Shown here: positions 23,860 to 31,467 of the stretch, piece by piece
Layout of the letters: each line of letters opens with the position of its first letter
Numbering within the stretch: the stretch's first letter is position 1
NCBI GenBank assembly: GCA_035552775.1
Contig: DASZKW010000116.1
Location: forward strand, 1 to 36,533
DNA length: 36,533 nucleotides
Source: DASZKW01 sp035552775
Lineage (GTDB): Bacteria; Actinomycetota; Acidimicrobiia; Acidimicrobiales; Palsa-688
Reading direction: 5' to 3'
Notes under the pieces: generated by a model
What the model was told of the DNA's origin: nothing
Databases searched by the model: none
Seen by the model: only the letters and a program-made list of their open reading frames with translations
Made by a program: the position numbers and the translations under genes

Positions 23860-24696
23860 TCAGGCGCTCGCCCGCCGACCCCCGCTGCTGTCGTCGCTGT
23901 GACTCCCGGACTTCTTGGCCTGGCGGGCAGCTTCCAGGCTGGCTTCGAGGGCAGCCATGAGGTCGACGACGGGAGCGGCGGCGCGGGCTTCGGGGGCCTC
24001 TGCGATCGACTCGCCCTCGGCCTTGGCCTCGATCAGGGCGAGCACCTTCTCGCGGTGATCATCGTGGTACTTGGAAGCGTCGAAGGGGCCCGACAGCGAC
24101 TCGACCAGGCTGGTCGCCATGTCGAGCTCGCGCTTGGCTGGTTTGGTGGCGTCGGTGGTGGCCACTTCGAGCTCGGCGGGGTCGATCACCTCGTCGGGGT
24201 AGAGCATGGTGGACAGGACCAGGACGCCCTCACGGGCGCGCAGGGCGGCCAGGTACTGCTTGGTGCGGAGCACGAAGCGCCCGAGAGCCACCTTGCCGGT
24301 GGCGGTCATCGCCTCGGCGAGCAGGGCGTAGGGCTTCTCCGCCCGCCCGTCGGGGACCAGGTAGTAGCTGCGCTCGAAGAAGACCGGGTCGATGTCGGAC
24401 AGGTCGACGAACTCCTCGATGTCGATGGTCCGGGTCGCCTCGGGGTCGATCGAAGCCAGCTCCTCGGGCTCCACCACCACGTAGCGGCCCCCGCCCAGGT
24501 CGTAGCCCTTGACGATGTGGGTGAAGTCGACCTCCTCCCCGTCCACCGAGCACACCCGTCGCTGGTTGATCCGGCCGCCGTCGGAATCGTGGAGTTGGTG
24601 GAACCTGACGTCCTTCGGGGAGGTGGCGGTCACCAGCTTCACGGGGACGTTGACCAGTCCGAAGCTCACCGATCCACTCCAGATGGCCCTCGGCAT
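23860..24696 (-). CDS. ku: Non-homologous end-joining protein Ku
   Basis: Bacterial Ku homodimers ring DNA ends and recruit LigD. The 278-residue product has the whole Ku core: PRAIWSGSVSFGLVNVPVKL, the VKGYDLGGGRYVVVEPEEL strand pair, ERSYYLVPDGRAEKPYALL, then the bridge and LigD-binding C-terminus with a Lys/Ser/Arg-rich tail. Start is ATG at 24696 because GGGAGG lies 9 nt upstream; the in-frame ATG at 24705 abuts that site. The frame stays open upstream but is not Ku-like. It is divergent from nurA, with 160 bp between. Confidence 0.97.
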   Translation of the reverse strand: MPRAIWSGSVSFGLVNVPVKLVTATSPKDVRFHQLHDSDGGRINQRRVCSVDGEEVDFTHIVKGYDLGGGRYVVVEPEELASIDPEATRTIDIEEFVDLSDIDPVFFERSYYLVPDGRAEKPYALLAEAMTATGKVALGRFVLRTKQYLAALRAREGVLVLSTMLYPDEVIDPAELEVATTDATKPAKRELDMATSLVESLSGPFDASKYHDDHREKVLALIEAKAEGESIAEAPEARAAAPVVDLMAALEASLEAARQAKKSGSHSDDSSGGRRASA

Positions 24697-24856
24697 CGTC
24701 GGCATCCTCCCTGATGTGAGCGAGACGGTTCGAGTGAGACGGCCCGGTTGCAACCGTTGGCCACGACGCCGGAGACGGCTCATCGCCTCGGGCGCGCGGA
24801 CAACGCAGGCCACCAGCGTATGTCCCCCGCCCGGGTGCCATCTACGCTCGCAGGTC
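24697..24856. promoter_or_regulatory. Divergent ku / nurA promoter region
   Basis: This 160-bp spacer separates the start codons of ku (minus) and nurA (plus). It contains the perfect palindrome CGGTTGCAACCG (24745-24756) and three copies of GAGACGG (24722, 24736 and near 24774). No clear sigma-70 hexamer pair was found for either direction. The palindrome is a candidate operator for joint control. Confidence 0.45.
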
Positions 24857-25846
24857 GTGGGCACCCTCGAGCAGACCGCGGCGCGCCTCGCCGCCCTGCT
24901 CACCGGCGGTGCCGACGCCATGGCCGACCCGACGGGGCGCGACCTCATCTTCGAGGACCACATCGAGCTCCGCGCCCTCGCCCGCACCACCGCGCCCGGC
25001 GACGTTTGGGCAGTCGACGGGGGTCAGGCCCTGGTGGCCGACGCCCGCTGTCTCGCCGTCTACGTGACCCGGGCGGCGACGGTGCGCTGGCGTGACGGCG
25101 CCAGCACCCTCGAAGACGAGGGGATCCTCGACCACCATCTGCTCGGCGCCGGCGAGGGCGCGACGGCGCGCGCCACCCTAGCCGCGGACCTGGCCGCGGC
25201 TGGTACACCACTCGCCCCCGGCACGGCGGTCGACGTAAACCTGCTGCGGGACTGGGGGGAGTGGCGGGCCGTGGACGCCGCCGTGGCCCGGGCCGATCCG
25301 GGGGCCACGGTGCTGGTCGACGGTGACCTCCAGCCCGACTGGCGGATCCCTTCGGCGTGGCTCGCCGGCCTCCTCCGACGGGCCTTGGACCGGGGGGTGG
25401 TCTTGGTGGGTGTCACCAAGCACTCGTCGCTCGCCCACGGTGGCGCCCCCCTGCTCGGCGTGTTGGAACAACAGGCGGCCGCCACCCTCGGACCCCGCGC
25501 CATGTGGTGGGCCCAGGTGGCCACCACCCGCCCCGACGTCGGCGCCGGACTGAGGGTGGTGGTCGCCAGGCTGGACCCCGACGCCCGCTTCGCCTTCCGG
25601 GTCGACCTGCCACGCGGCGCCGACCCGTCCGCCACCCTGGGAGCCCTTTCCGCCGTGGCCGACGACGCCGCGTTCCCGGGCTACCCGTACCCGCTGTCGG
25701 TGGCAGACCGTCTAGCCGCCTGCCCGCGGTGGCTGCGCGAGGACGTCTGGCACGGGCTGCGGCGCGGCTTCGACGTAGCCGGGGTGCCCGACGAGGTCAG
25801 CGAACGGGCCTTCGCCGACCGCCACCGCCTCATGGAGCGAGGCTGA
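24857..25846 (+). CDS. nurA: NurA-type 5'-3' nuclease
   Basis: NurA is the nuclease partner of the HerA translocase and resects DNA ends. The 329-residue product from the GTG at 24857 shows the family acidic motifs: DVWAVDGGQALVADARC near 50-65, ATVLVDGDLQPDWRIP in the middle, then VVLVGVTKHSSLAHGG and a C-terminal PYPLSVADRLAAC segment. The upstream part of the open frame overlaps the ku gene and is not NurA-like. HerA follows after 40 bp, so the pair forms an operon, as in archaea and some thermophilic bacteria. Confidence 0.87.
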   Translation: MGTLEQTAARLAALLTGGADAMADPTGRDLIFEDHIELRALARTTAPGDVWAVDGGQALVADARCLAVYVTRAATVRWRDGASTLEDEGILDHHLLGAGEGATARATLAADLAAAGTPLAPGTAVDVNLLRDWGEWRAVDAAVARADPGATVLVDGDLQPDWRIPSAWLAGLLRRALDRGVVLVGVTKHSSLAHGGAPLLGVLEQQAAATLGPRAMWWAQVATTRPDVGAGLRVVVARLDPDARFAFRVDLPRGADPSATLGALSAVADDAAFPGYPYPLSVADRLAACPRWLREDVWHGLRRGFDVAGVPDEVSERAFADRHRLMERG

Positions 25847-25886
25847 CGCCCGGGGCGCCGGTCCCCGGACCTGGCATGCTGGGCCG

Positions 25887-27542
25887 GTGGCGGACCACGA
25901 CGTAGAAGCGACGGGGCCGACCGACGTAGACGCGGCGGGGCCGACCGCCCTGGCCGCGCCGAGGGGACGGCTGTTCGGGCGCAACGTGCTCGAGGCCACG
26001 TTTCGCGCCGCTCCCGACGAGGACCTGTTCCTCGGGGAGTTGCTCGTCGGCGTGGACGAGGTGACCGACCGGCGCTACGTGTTCCGCGTGGTGGACGTCA
26101 CCTACGGCACCGAACACCGCGAACCGGGGTGGGCGGAACGGGTGGCGGGGACCCTGCTGGCCGACGACGGGCGGGGTGAGACGGGTGTCCACCCCCTCCA
26201 CGAACAGGCCCGGCGCACCTACCGGGTGGCGGCCTGCCGTTGCCTCGGGTACCTGGCCGCACCGGAGCAGCGGGGGGCGCCTCGGGTGGTGTTCCGCAAA
26301 CCGAAGAGCCTGCCCACCCAGTTCTCCCGGGTGGTGGCCCCCGAACCGGAGGACTTCGCCTTCCTGACCGGGCGCATGGGGGACCTCTCCGTAGGGAAGC
26401 TGCGCAGCGGCGAGACCGTCGTCGATGTCACCGTGGGCATCCCCGGCGCCAGCCTGGCCAGCCACGTAGGGATATTCGCCACCACGGGCATGGGCAAGTC
26501 AAACCTCTTGCAGGTCCTCGCCGGAACGATCATGGCCGCCAACGGTCGCTACGGGCTGCTGATCATCGATCCCCACGGGGAGTACCGCGCCGCGCTGGGC
26601 CGCCACCCGTGGGCGGAGGCCTCGCTACGCACGTACGCGGCCCGGCGCCTGGCCGGCACCACCACGCTGCGGATCAGCCTGGCCGAACTGTCCGTCGACG
26701 ACCTGCGTACCGCCTACGAGTGGAGCCGCCCCCAGGAGGAGGCCCTGTACGAACTCGAGCGTCACTACGGAGACGAGCAGGGGAAAGGCCTGGCGTGGAT
26801 GGCTGCGTTCGCCGCGGTGGAGGACCTCCCCGGCTTCCGGGAGGTCGAGGTCAGCGGCCGGGTCGCCCTCAGCACCCTCCAGGTCCTGCACCGCCGGGCC
26901 CGGCGGATCGTGTCCCTGCCGTGCGTGGCCACCGACCCCGGCCTTTCCGTCGGCGGCGCCGTCCTGGCGGACCTGCTCACCGGCAAGGTGGTGCTGGTCG
27001 ACGTCAGCGGGCTGGGCTCCACCGAGGAGGTCCTGGTGGCGTCCTACCTGACCCGGCGGGTGCTCGAGGAATGGCAGGGCGCCTACCTCGACGATCCTGA
27101 GCGCCACGAGCGCATGCCGGTGGTGGCGGTCGCCCTCGAGGAGGCCCAGCGGGTACTCGGGGCGAGCAAGGACAGGGAGTCCAACGTGTTCCCTCGCGTG
27201 GCGCGCGAGGGCCGCAAGTTCAACGTGGGCCTGTGCGCGGTGACCCAGCAGCCCAAGCTGCTCGACGACGAACTGCTCAGCCAGTTCAACACGTTCTTCG
27301 TTCTCGGCCTGGCCGACGAGAAGGACCGGAACATCCTGCGCTCGGCGGCCAAGCAGGACATCAGCGCCCAGGGGGCGGAGATCCAGACGCTAATGCCCGG
27401 AGAGTGCCTGATCGTCAACCTGGCCGCGCCCTTCGCCGTTCCCGCCGCCATCGACCACTACGACGACCATGTGCGGGGCGCGCCGCCGGCGCCCGCCCCC
27501 CGCCCCGCGGCCAAAGCCAACGTGTCGGCCCTGGTCGACTGA
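25887..27542 (+). CDS. herA: HerA hexameric DNA translocase/helicase
   Basis: HerA is an FtsK-like hexameric ATPase that drives DNA into NurA. The 551-residue product begins (GTG) with a HAS-barrel domain (LFLGELLVGVDEVTDRRYVFRV, about 47-68). Walker A GIFATTGMGKSN lies at 195-206 and the HerA hallmark IIDPHGEY at 226-233. Walker B with paired Glu is VVAVALEEAQRVLGAS. An Arg finger region follows (FPRVAREGRKFNVGLCAVTQQP), then QFNTFFVLGLADEKDRN. It converges with the acyl-CoA dehydrogenase gene. Confidence 0.94.
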   Translation: MADHDVEATGPTDVDAAGPTALAAPRGRLFGRNVLEATFRAAPDEDLFLGELLVGVDEVTDRRYVFRVVDVTYGTEHREPGWAERVAGTLLADDGRGETGVHPLHEQARRTYRVAACRCLGYLAAPEQRGAPRVVFRKPKSLPTQFSRVVAPEPEDFAFLTGRMGDLSVGKLRSGETVVDVTVGIPGASLASHVGIFATTGMGKSNLLQVLAGTIMAANGRYGLLIIDPHGEYRAALGRHPWAEASLRTYAARRLAGTTTLRISLAELSVDDLRTAYEWSRPQEEALYELERHYGDEQGKGLAWMAAFAAVEDLPGFREVEVSGRVALSTLQVLHRRARRIVSLPCVATDPGLSVGGAVLADLLTGKVVLVDVSGLGSTEEVLVASYLTRRVLEEWQGAYLDDPERHERMPVVAVALEEAQRVLGASKDRESNVFPRVAREGRKFNVGLCAVTQQPKLLDDELLSQFNTFFVLGLADEKDRNILRSAAKQDISAQGAEIQTLMPGECLIVNLAAPFAVPAAIDHYDDHVRGAPPAPAPRPAAKANVSALVD

Positions 27543-27570
27543 CTCCCGAGGCTTGCGCACCAGATCGGGG

Positions 27571-28599
27571 TCAGCCGTCGAGGACTGCGGCCAACTGGGC
27601 CGCCTTGATGGCCGGCGTCTGGCCGAACACGAGCAAAAACATCGCCTCGCGCGCCAGGCGCTGGGCGTGGTGATCAAGGGTAACCGAGCGGCCGCCACCC
27701 GCCGCCACCAGGGCCGACGCCGCCCGCACGGCGAGCAGGGAGGCCCGCGCCCGCGCCGTCGCCATCGTGTCGTGACCCGCGGCGTCGAGGCTGTCGCGCG
27801 CGGCGTCGACATCGTCGGCGAGTGACCCCGACGCCACGCCCGCCGCGTCGAGGAGGCGTCGGCATCGATCGGCTACCCCGAGGGGATGGGACCCGTTGAC
27901 GCGAAGCCCGAGGGCGTCGCGCCGTGACCACTCGACGTAGGGCTCGCTGCCTGTCAACCGGTCCCCACTGACCTCGTGGCCGTGGAACGTCACCGTAACC
28001 GTGGCAGAGGCGTTGACCGCCGCGAGGTCGAGGCGCTCGACGGCGAGGGTGGCCGACGGCGTCGCGTCCACCAGCAGCCACACCACATCGTCGCCGGCGC
28101 GGGCGCCCACGTGGACCACGTCGACGCGCCCCCACCCCGTGACCCAGGGGGCGTACCCGTCGAGTCGCCATCTCCCGGCCAACTCGGTCGCCACCAGCAC
28201 GGGGGGCCCCGGCCGGCGCAGACCGGCAAAAGCCACGCCCGCGCGCCGCTCACCCCGGCACAGCGGGGCCAGCCACTCCTGTCTGAGCGCCGCCGAAGGT
28301 GTCGCCGCCACCGCCCTCACCGCGTGGTGGTGTTGCGCCCACACGAAGGCGGTGGTCAGGCACCCGCCGGCCAGCGCTTCGACCGCGGCGTTGCCCTCTC
28401 CCCACCCGGCTGCCAGACCCCCCGCCTCGGCCGGCCCGAACAAACCGTACATGCCGGCGCCGGCCAGGTCGTCGAGGTGGGCGGCGGGGACATAATCGCT
28501 GGCGTCCACGGCCAGGGCGGCGGGGAACAGGACCTGGTCGGCCAGGCGCCGCGCGACCGTGACCACCTCGGTCCCGGGCGGCATGGGCGCGGTCACCAT
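27571..28599 (-). CDS. Acyl-CoA dehydrogenase-like flavoprotein
   Basis: 342 residues of the ACAD fold: N-terminal helices with LDDLAGAGMYGLFGPAEAGG, the flavin-contact FVWAQHHHAVRAVAA region, the beta domain (VALAGLRRPGPP, then RWRLDGYAPWVTGWGRVDVVHVGA) and a C-terminal helical bundle (LLAVRAASALVAAGGGRSVTLDHHAQRLAREAMFLLVFGQ). It is shorter than typical ACADs (about 380), and the usual catalytic Glu is not obvious, so substrate and activity are open. Start is ATG 28599 behind GGGTGGGGG. It may be regulated by the MarR protein encoded upstream. It interrupts the repair gene cluster. Confidence 0.75.
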   Translation of the reverse strand: MVTAPMPPGTEVVTVARRLADQVLFPAALAVDASDYVPAAHLDDLAGAGMYGLFGPAEAGGLAAGWGEGNAAVEALAGGCLTTAFVWAQHHHAVRAVAATPSAALRQEWLAPLCRGERRAGVAFAGLRRPGPPVLVATELAGRWRLDGYAPWVTGWGRVDVVHVGARAGDDVVWLLVDATPSATLAVERLDLAAVNASATVTVTFHGHEVSGDRLTGSEPYVEWSRRDALGLRVNGSHPLGVADRCRRLLDAAGVASGSLADDVDAARDSLDAAGHDTMATARARASLLAVRAASALVAAGGGRSVTLDHHAQRLAREAMFLLVFGQTPAIKAAQLAAVLDG

Positions 28600-28672
28600 G
28601 GCCCCCACCCTGCCCCGGAATTGCGCGGATTGCGTATTGTTGCGCGTCTGGCGAGACTCACCTATGTTGCCC

Positions 28673-28737
28673 CCCACGGGGGACCGCCGTGGGCCGGTGG
28701 TTCGGGGTCGGGGGATCAGACCCCGGCCACCTGGCCC
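28673..28737 (-). other. Additional C-loop hairpins downstream of the 6C RNA
   Basis: Between the 6C hairpins and the acyl-CoA dehydrogenase start are two further inverted repeats. One spans 28691-28737: GGGCC, GGTGG and CGGGGTC pair with GACCCCG, CCACC and GGCCC, with small bulges and a loop that holds five C on the minus strand. The other spans 28673-28693, CCCACGG with CCGTGGG. They could end the small RNA or form the 5' leader of the dehydrogenase message. On the plus strand TTGCGC and TATGTT with 17-bp spacing precede them, so opposite-strand transcription is also possible. Confidence 0.5.
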
Positions 28738-28751
28738 TGGCGGGAGTCGCG

Positions 28752-28821
28752 GCGAAGGACCGGCCGGGGGGGCCGGTCCTTCGCATGCTCAAGGGGCGGA
28801 GGGGGGATCCGCCCCGAGCTC
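28752..28821 (-). ncRNA. Candidate 6C small RNA
   Basis: On the minus strand two perfect hairpins follow each other. The first has an 8-bp stem GGGGCGGA/TCCGCCCC (28793-28815) with loop TCCCCCC. The second has a 14-bp stem GCGAAGGACCGGCC with its complement (28752-28784) and a run of seven C at the tip. Two stems with loops of six or more C define the actinobacterial 6C RNA class, and the span of about 70 nt fits. A TTGACG -35 (28851-28856) and a weak GAAACT -10 at 17-bp spacing place the 5' end near 28821. The role of 6C RNA is poorly known. The sequence match to the Rfam model could not be tested. Confidence 0.68.
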
Positions 28822-28908
28822 GTGAACAGTTTCTCATGCACCTGCCACTCCGTCAAGTCGTAACCCGGCGCCAGGCCCCATGGCCAGATGTCAGCGATGG
28901 GAGTGATA

Positions 28909-29421
28909 TCAGGGGTGGAAGTCGCCGGCGTCGAGGCGCAGGCGTTCGAGGGTGGCGATCAGGTCGTTCACGTCACCGGGGGCCAGGTGGGGTTCGCAGA
29001 AGACCCGGGCGTTGAGCTGCTCGGTGGCGGCGAGGGCCAACGCCCGGCCGGCGTCGAGGATCTGGGCCAGGGTGGTGCGACGATCCGTCGGGTGGGGTAC
29101 CCGCACGATGAGCTGCTGGGTCTCGAGGCGGTCCACGGCGTTGGTCACGCTCGTGGGGTGCACCTGGAGCCGGGTCCCCACCTTGTTGAGAGGCAGGGCG
29201 CCGTCGCGGCTGAACATCAGCAACATCAGGACCTCGTACCGGGCGAAGGTGAGACCCAGGGGGCGGAGGATCTCGTCGATGCGGGCGAGATAGATCTGCT
29301 GAGCCCTGAACACGGAGGTGACGGCGGCCATGCCGTCCGCGGCCTGCTGCCAGCCGTGGGCCACCCATTGCCGCTGCGCCTCGGCGATCGGGTCGAACGA
29401 CAGCGGCTTGGCTGCGGGCAA
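28909..29421 (-). CDS. MarR-family transcriptional regulator
   Basis: 170 residues from the TTG at 29421, preceded by GGAGGG at 5 nt; a GTG at 29481 would add 20 nonconserved residues. It shows the MarR winged helix: LRPLGLTFARYEVLMLLMFS, the recognition region LNKVGTRLQVHPTSVTNAVDRLE, and the wing LIVRVPHPTDRRTTLAQILDAGR, flanked by dimer helices. MarR proteins are dimeric repressors released by small phenolic or lipid-like ligands. The likely targets are itself and the acyl-CoA dehydrogenase downstream. An imperfect inverted repeat upstream may be its operator. Confidence 0.9.
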   Translation of the reverse strand: MPAAKPLSFDPIAEAQRQWVAHGWQQAADGMAAVTSVFRAQQIYLARIDEILRPLGLTFARYEVLMLLMFSRDGALPLNKVGTRLQVHPTSVTNAVDRLETQQLIVRVPHPTDRRTTLAQILDAGRALALAATEQLNARVFCEPHLAPGDVNDLIATLERLRLDAGDFHP

Positions 29422-29512
29422 CGCTTCCCTCCGACGGCGACCCTCGTAAGGACCGGCGTGGGCGCCGGACCGCTGGCACACTAGTGGCTGACACGCTTTG
29501 GCCCCGGCGGCT

Positions 29513-29547
29513 GTGCAGTTAGATACCTATACGGTCACCTACTGCAC
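29513..29547. promoter_or_regulatory. Inverted repeat upstream of marR, candidate operator
   Basis: GTGCAGT (29513-29519) and ACTGCAC (29541-29547) are perfect inverted arms. With one-base gaps the symmetry extends inwards (TTAGATACC against AGGTGACC). The A/T-rich centre contains TATAGGTAT on the minus strand, resembling a -10 region. This is a typical layout for MarR autorepression, but no footprint-like consensus can be assigned. Confidence 0.45.
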
Positions 29548-29599
29548 ATTGGTGACTCGATCCGGCGCCAACTGGGGGCGAAAGGGCCCCGGTTGGGCG

Positions 29600-30286
29600 T
29601 CAGAACGGGGTGAAGAACTCCTCGGCCCGCTCGGCCAGGGCCCTCACCTGAGCCCGCCGGAGCCGGCGCCGGCCCTTGCTCAGCCGGCGCACCAGGGCGC
29701 CGGCGGGGACGACCCGCACACCGCGGCAGCGCCGCCCCCGGCGAGGCAGGGCGACGCGCGGACCGTGGACGGCGACGACGGGAGTCACCACCACCCCGAG
29801 GCGGTCGGCGACGACCTCGGCCTCCCATGCCGCGGGCTCCACGTCCAGGAACCCGTCGCCGACGCGCACCGAGCGCCACCCGGCTCGAACCTCGGCGCGC
29901 AGCGCCTTGGTGTCCACCACCCAGACACCCGTCGGGCCGACCACCAGGTGGTCGATGTTGGCCCGGCTACCAGGGACCCGCCGGTCGTGCAACACCACCC
30001 ACTTGCGGGCAGGGAGGCGCTCGAGCAGGGCGGCGGTGGCCCTTTCCCCCTCCGCGCCCCTCGACCAGCGCTGCGGGTCGGGTCGCGGCCTGGCCATCAC
30101 GGCGCCGATCACCAGCAACCCGGCGCCACCGCCGGCGACGATGTGGCCGGCGAGGCCGTAGCAGGCGAGAACTGCGCCACTTGTGGCCAGCGCCGTGCTC
30201 ACCGCGCCCCGGGCCCTGGCGTGCCGGCGGGCCACAACATACGCGCCGTGAGCCGACTCCCCCGCCCTGCCTCCCTCCGTTGCCAT
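29600..30286 (-). CDS. Membrane-anchored NERD-domain (nuclease-related) protein
   Basis: 228 residues from the ATG at 30286; the longer frame to 30358 would overlap sbcD. Two hydrophobic helices (about 29-68, ALATSGAVLACYGLAGHIVA and GGAGLLVIGAVMA) are followed by a NERD domain: SRGAEGERATAALLERLPAR, NIDHLVVGPTGVWVVDTKA (the Asp and DxK-type core of the PD-(D/E)XK-related fold), and an Arg-rich C-terminus. NERD domains are predicted nucleases, often linked to helicases or kinases. It is divergent from sbcD with 55 bp between, so it shares regulation with a DNA-repair operon. Activity is unproven. Confidence 0.8.
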   Translation of the reverse strand: MATEGGRAGESAHGAYVVARRHARARGAVSTALATSGAVLACYGLAGHIVAGGGAGLLVIGAVMARPRPDPQRWSRGAEGERATAALLERLPARKWVVLHDRRVPGSRANIDHLVVGPTGVWVVDTKALRAEVRAGWRSVRVGDGFLDVEPAAWEAEVVADRLGVVVTPVVAVHGPRVALPRRGRRCRGVRVVPAGALVRRLSKGRRRLRRAQVRALAERAEEFFTPF

Positions 30287-30341
30287 GCCCGGCAAAACTA
30301 CATCAGTGGAACTTGTCTCATCCGGGTGCTTTGCTGGAGGG

Positions 30342-31457
30342 ATGATCGTCGCTGCCATCGGGGACGCCCACCTCGGGCGTTCCTATTACCCCTTCACCAC
30401 CGACGGGGGGGTCAACCAGCGGGAATGGGACTTCGAGCGGTCCTTCGAGGCAGCCGTCGAGCTGGCCCTGGCCCAGGGCCCTGACCTGGTCGTGTGGCTG
30501 GGTGACGTGTTCGACCACCCGCGTCCCACCTACCGCTCCTTCCGGGTCGCCCAGCGGGGGCTGGCCCGGATCCGGGAGCACGGGGTGAGCGCGGTGATCA
30601 TAAGCGGTAACCACGACACCCCCCGCCTGCCCGGCACGGGCAGCCCGTACTCGGCGCTGGCCGACGCCTTCGGCGAGTTCAACTTCGCCCACCGGCTGGC
30701 CTACGAGCGATTCGAGCTTCCCGGCCTCGTCGTGCACGCGGTACCCCAGATGCTCACCGTCGACGCCACCCTCGAAGCGCTGGCCGAGGCGGAGCGTGCC
30801 CGTAGCGCCGACGCCACAAACCTTCTGCTCACCCACCCCCGCATCACCCAGGTGCAGCCCCGCCACGCCGACATCAACGAGATCGAGGTGGACGCCGGCA
30901 GGCTGCGCTCCGACCTGGTGCTGCTCGGCCACTACCACTTCCACACCCGGGTGGCCGAGGGGATCTGGTACGCGGGCTCGACCGACACGTTCAACTTCTC
31001 CGACGAGCCCGACAAGGCCAAGGGCATCGTGGTGCTCGACACCGATACCGGCGCGTGCCGCCACGTGCCCCTCGGCGGTCAGCGCCCTCTCGTCACGTTG
31101 GAGTCGGTCTACGCCTTCGGACTGTCCCCCGCCGAGCTGTCGGAGGCGGTCCTGTCCCGGGCGGCCACCGTCCCCGACGGGGGCGTCGCCCGGCTCTACC
31201 TGGACGGGGTCGATCCGGCCGCCTACCGAATGCTCGACCTCCACGCCGTGCGAGAGGCGGCCGGCGCCGCCCTGCACGTCAAGCTCGAGCCCCAGTTCGT
31301 GGCCACCCTGGCCGCGGCGCAACTGCCCCGCCTCGACACCCTGGGCGCCCAGTGGGACGGCTACGTGGAGCATCAGGATCTCACCGGCCTGGACCGCGAC
31401 AGACTCGTGTGCCTCGGCCACGAATACATCGACGCGGCCGTCGAGTCCGCCGGCTGA
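30342..31457 (+). CDS. sbcD: Mre11/SbcD-type DNA repair exonuclease
   Basis: Mre11/SbcD is the nuclease subunit of the Rad50 complex and processes double-strand ends. The 371-residue product has the calcineurin-like phosphodiesterase motifs in order: IGDAHLGR (6-13), WLGDVFDHPRP (52-62), IISGNHDTPR (87-95), LLTHPRI and LLGHYHFH. A capping domain follows. ATG 30342 comes right after GGAGGG, an unusually short spacing, so initiation may depend on a short leader. The gene ends 10 nt before sbcC. Confidence 0.93.
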   Translation: MIVAAIGDAHLGRSYYPFTTDGGVNQREWDFERSFEAAVELALAQGPDLVVWLGDVFDHPRPTYRSFRVAQRGLARIREHGVSAVIISGNHDTPRLPGTGSPYSALADAFGEFNFAHRLAYERFELPGLVVHAVPQMLTVDATLEALAEAERARSADATNLLLTHPRITQVQPRHADINEIEVDAGRLRSDLVLLGHYHFHTRVAEGIWYAGSTDTFNFSDEPDKAKGIVVLDTDTGACRHVPLGGQRPLVTLESVYAFGLSPAELSEAVLSRAATVPDGGVARLYLDGVDPAAYRMLDLHAVREAAGAALHVKLEPQFVATLAAAQLPRLDTLGAQWDGYVEHQDLTGLDRDRLVCLGHEYIDAAVESAG

Positions 31458-31467
31458 GGCGCACGCA

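Noticed and set aside
12573..23867. Shared 15-mer GGGCTGCTCAGGCGC at the trpD and ku stop codons
   Set aside because: A 15-base match is expected by chance in 36 kb of biased GC-rich sequence, and the flanks do not align.
24697..24990. Upstream extension of Ku to 376 residues
   Set aside because: It overlaps nurA antisense, and the ribosome site GGGAGG clearly serves the ATG at 24696.
30796..31467. Upstream extension of the Rad50 frame to 1,044 residues
   Set aside because: The extension lies out of frame inside mre11 and is Ser/Pro/Thr/Arg shadow sequence; the GTG at 31468 starts exactly at the family N-terminus.
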